Below, piece after piece: positions 5,503 through 6,476 of a DNA stretch of 6,476 nucleotides (position 1 is the first letter of the stretch; the number at the start of each line of letters is the position of its first letter). The notes below the pieces were generated by a model. The model did not search any database, had not been told where the DNA came from, and worked only from the letters and a program-made list of their open reading frames with translations. This stretch comes from Methanobacteriota archaeon. GTDB taxonomy: Archaea > Thermoplasmatota > Thermoplasmata > RBG-16-68-12. A program made the translations under genes and the position numbers. The stretch lies in contig VBMR01000142.1 of NCBI GenBank assembly GCA_005878325.1, positions 1-6,476 of the forward strand, in the 5' to 3' direction.

Positions 5503-6476
5503 GTGGAGCGCTCGTCAGGGGGCGCCACATCCGCTCGCGGGTCCAAGGGAGCGCTCTCCATCGTCTTGGTGACGGTCCTCCTCGATTCGGTGGGATTCAG
5601 CATGGTCATGCCCGTCATGCCCGTCTTGATCGAAGGGCTCACCGGCGAAGGCCTGAGTGCGGCCGCGACCTGGGGCGGCTGGCTGTTGGTCGTCTTTGCC
5701 GTCACCCAGTTCGCCTTCGCACCGCTCCTCGGGAATCTGAGCGACCGGTACGGCCGACGGCCTGTCCTGCTGTACTCCCTCTTCGCCTTCGGCATTGACT
5801 ACATGATCATGGGGCTTTCGCCGACGATCGCATGGCTCTTCTTGGGACGAATCATGTCTGGCATCCCGGGAGCCTCCTTCACCGCAGCCACGGCCTACGT
5901 CGCGGATGTCAGCTCACCCGAGTCCCGGGCCAAGAACTTCGGACTCGTGGGCTCCGCGTCCGCGTCCGGTTTCGTGATTGGTCCCGCGTTCGGAGGGCTG
6001 CTCGGGCTGCTCGGGCCGAGGGCGCCCTTCTTCGCCGCGTCCGTTCTCGCCTTCGTGAACTTCGCCTTCGGATTCTTCGTCCTCAAGGAGTCCCTCGCCC
6101 GGGGGTCGCGCCGCGAATTCTCGTGGCGTCGGGCGAATCCCATCGGAGGTCTCCGGCAGATTCGAAAGTATCCCCAGGTGATGGGGCTCGCGTTCGCTCT
6201 CATGCTCTGGTGGCTCGCGATCCAGGCGTACCCGACCACGTGGAGTTTCTACACGATGTTCCGATTCGGTTGGTCCCAGGCCGCGATCGGCCTTTCCCTG
6301 GCCGCCTACGGTGCCGTGATTGCGTTCAGCCAAGCGCGGCTGCCCCAGATCGTGCTGCCGCGCCTCGGCGAGCGTCGGACCGTCGTCGTGGGCCTTCTGC
6401 TGGCGGCCCTGGCCTTCGTTGGACAATCCCTCGCCACGGAGGGCTGGCAGGTCTTCGCGTGGGTCCCCGTCTGGTT
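5503..6476 (+). CDS. TetA-like drug/H+ antiporter, MFS DHA1 (3' end cut off)
   Basis: 324 codons are visible of a family usually near 400 residues; the frame is open at the right edge. The family exports drugs or metabolites across the cell membrane in exchange for protons with 12 helices, of which about nine are present. Helix 1 has LLDSVGFSMVMPVMPVL (26-42), with the membrane Asp and PxxP of TetA proteins. Motif A is complete between helices 2 and 3: GNLSDRYGRRPVLL (77-90). Helix 4 has LGRIMSGIPGAS (114-125), and motif C, the antiporter hallmark, is GFVIGPAFGGLLG (156-168). A basic central loop (about 200-222, RGSRREFSWRR) separates the halves. The substrate cannot be read from sequence. 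GTG 5503 gives a usual-length N-terminus; a GTG at 5476 is the alternative and neither has a Shine-Dalgarno or a clear TATA box. ATGs at 5602 onward would cut helix 1. Confidence 0.92.
   Translation, partial: MERSSGGATSARGSKGALSIVLVTVLLDSVGFSMVMPVMPVLIEGLTGEGLSAAATWGGWLLVVFAVTQFAFAPLLGNLSDRYGRRPVLLYSLFAFGIDYMIMGLSPTIAWLFLGRIMSGIPGASFTAATAYVADVSSPESRAKNFGLVGSASASGFVIGPAFGGLLGLLGPRAPFFAASVLAFVNFAFGFFVLKESLARGSRREFSWRRANPIGGLRQIRKYPQVMGLAFALMLWWLAIQAYPTTWSFYTMFRFGWSQAAIGLSLAAYGAVIAFSQARLPQIVLPRLGERRTVVVGLLLAALAFVGQSLATEGWQVFAWVPVW

Noticed and set aside
5229..5795. N-terminal extension of the membrane-protein gene up to an ATG at 5795
   Set aside because: The extra 189 residues are antisense to the pump gene in part, basic and without domain signals, and the TATA box at 5252-5257 would fall inside the coding region.
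5895..6426. Two minus-strand open frames within the pump gene
   Set aside because: Both are shadows of the MFS frame, with charged repetitive sequence and no family match.

Overview
The window most likely comes from an archaeon, probably a GC-rich relative of the Thermoplasmatota. Placing it that precisely is inference. The evidence is promoter layout and gene style. Three start codons lie 26-28 bases downstream of a TATA-like box with no room for a ribosome binding site, which suggests leaderless mRNAs, and a BRE/TATA-like box lies at the same distance upstream of a fourth, mini-ORF ATG. A GGAGGG Shine-Dalgarno is seen before only one gene. The left-hand gene is a secreted sugar-dehydrogenase fold joined to a string of PKD domains, a common build in archaeal surface proteins. 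No rRNA, tRNA, CRISPR array or mobile element is visible.

Layout from left to right. Positions 1-2020 (minus) hold a large exported protein with an N-terminal glucose/sorbosone dehydrogenase propeller and at least three PKD domains; it runs off the left edge without a stop. Positions 2021-2163 form a divergent promoter region with two perfect inverted repeats. Positions 2164-2751 (plus) hold tag, a DNA-3-methyladenine glycosylase I with all four zinc ligands. Positions 2752-2930 hold a good BRE/TATA promoter, a possible 30-codon leaderless ORF and the Shine-Dalgarno for the next gene. Positions 2931-4676 (plus) hold a Tat-exported amidase close in motif to peptide amidase (Pam). A 51-base convergent gap follows, with no clear terminator. 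Positions 4728-5228 (minus) hold a four-helix membrane protein reminiscent of CopD/DUF2269. Positions 5229-5502 hold its TATA box, which is palindromic and may also fire rightward into a short CPHC-containing ORF ending at a hairpin and T-run, followed by a direct repeat. From 5503 to the right edge (plus) there is a TetA-like DHA1 efflux pump, cut off after about nine helices.

The genes do not form one operon: orientations alternate and each has its own upstream region. Two encode exported enzymes acting on small organic substrates (a sugar or aldose oxidation fold and an amide hydrolase), one repairs alkylated DNA, and two are membrane proteins, one a drug/H+ antiporter type. This looks like ordinary chromosome with environmental and stress functions. 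I do not see an undescribed multi-gene system. The most interesting material is regulatory: the leaderless/SD contrast, the near-identical 13-bp palindromes at two promoters, and the possible small transcript opposite the membrane-protein gene.
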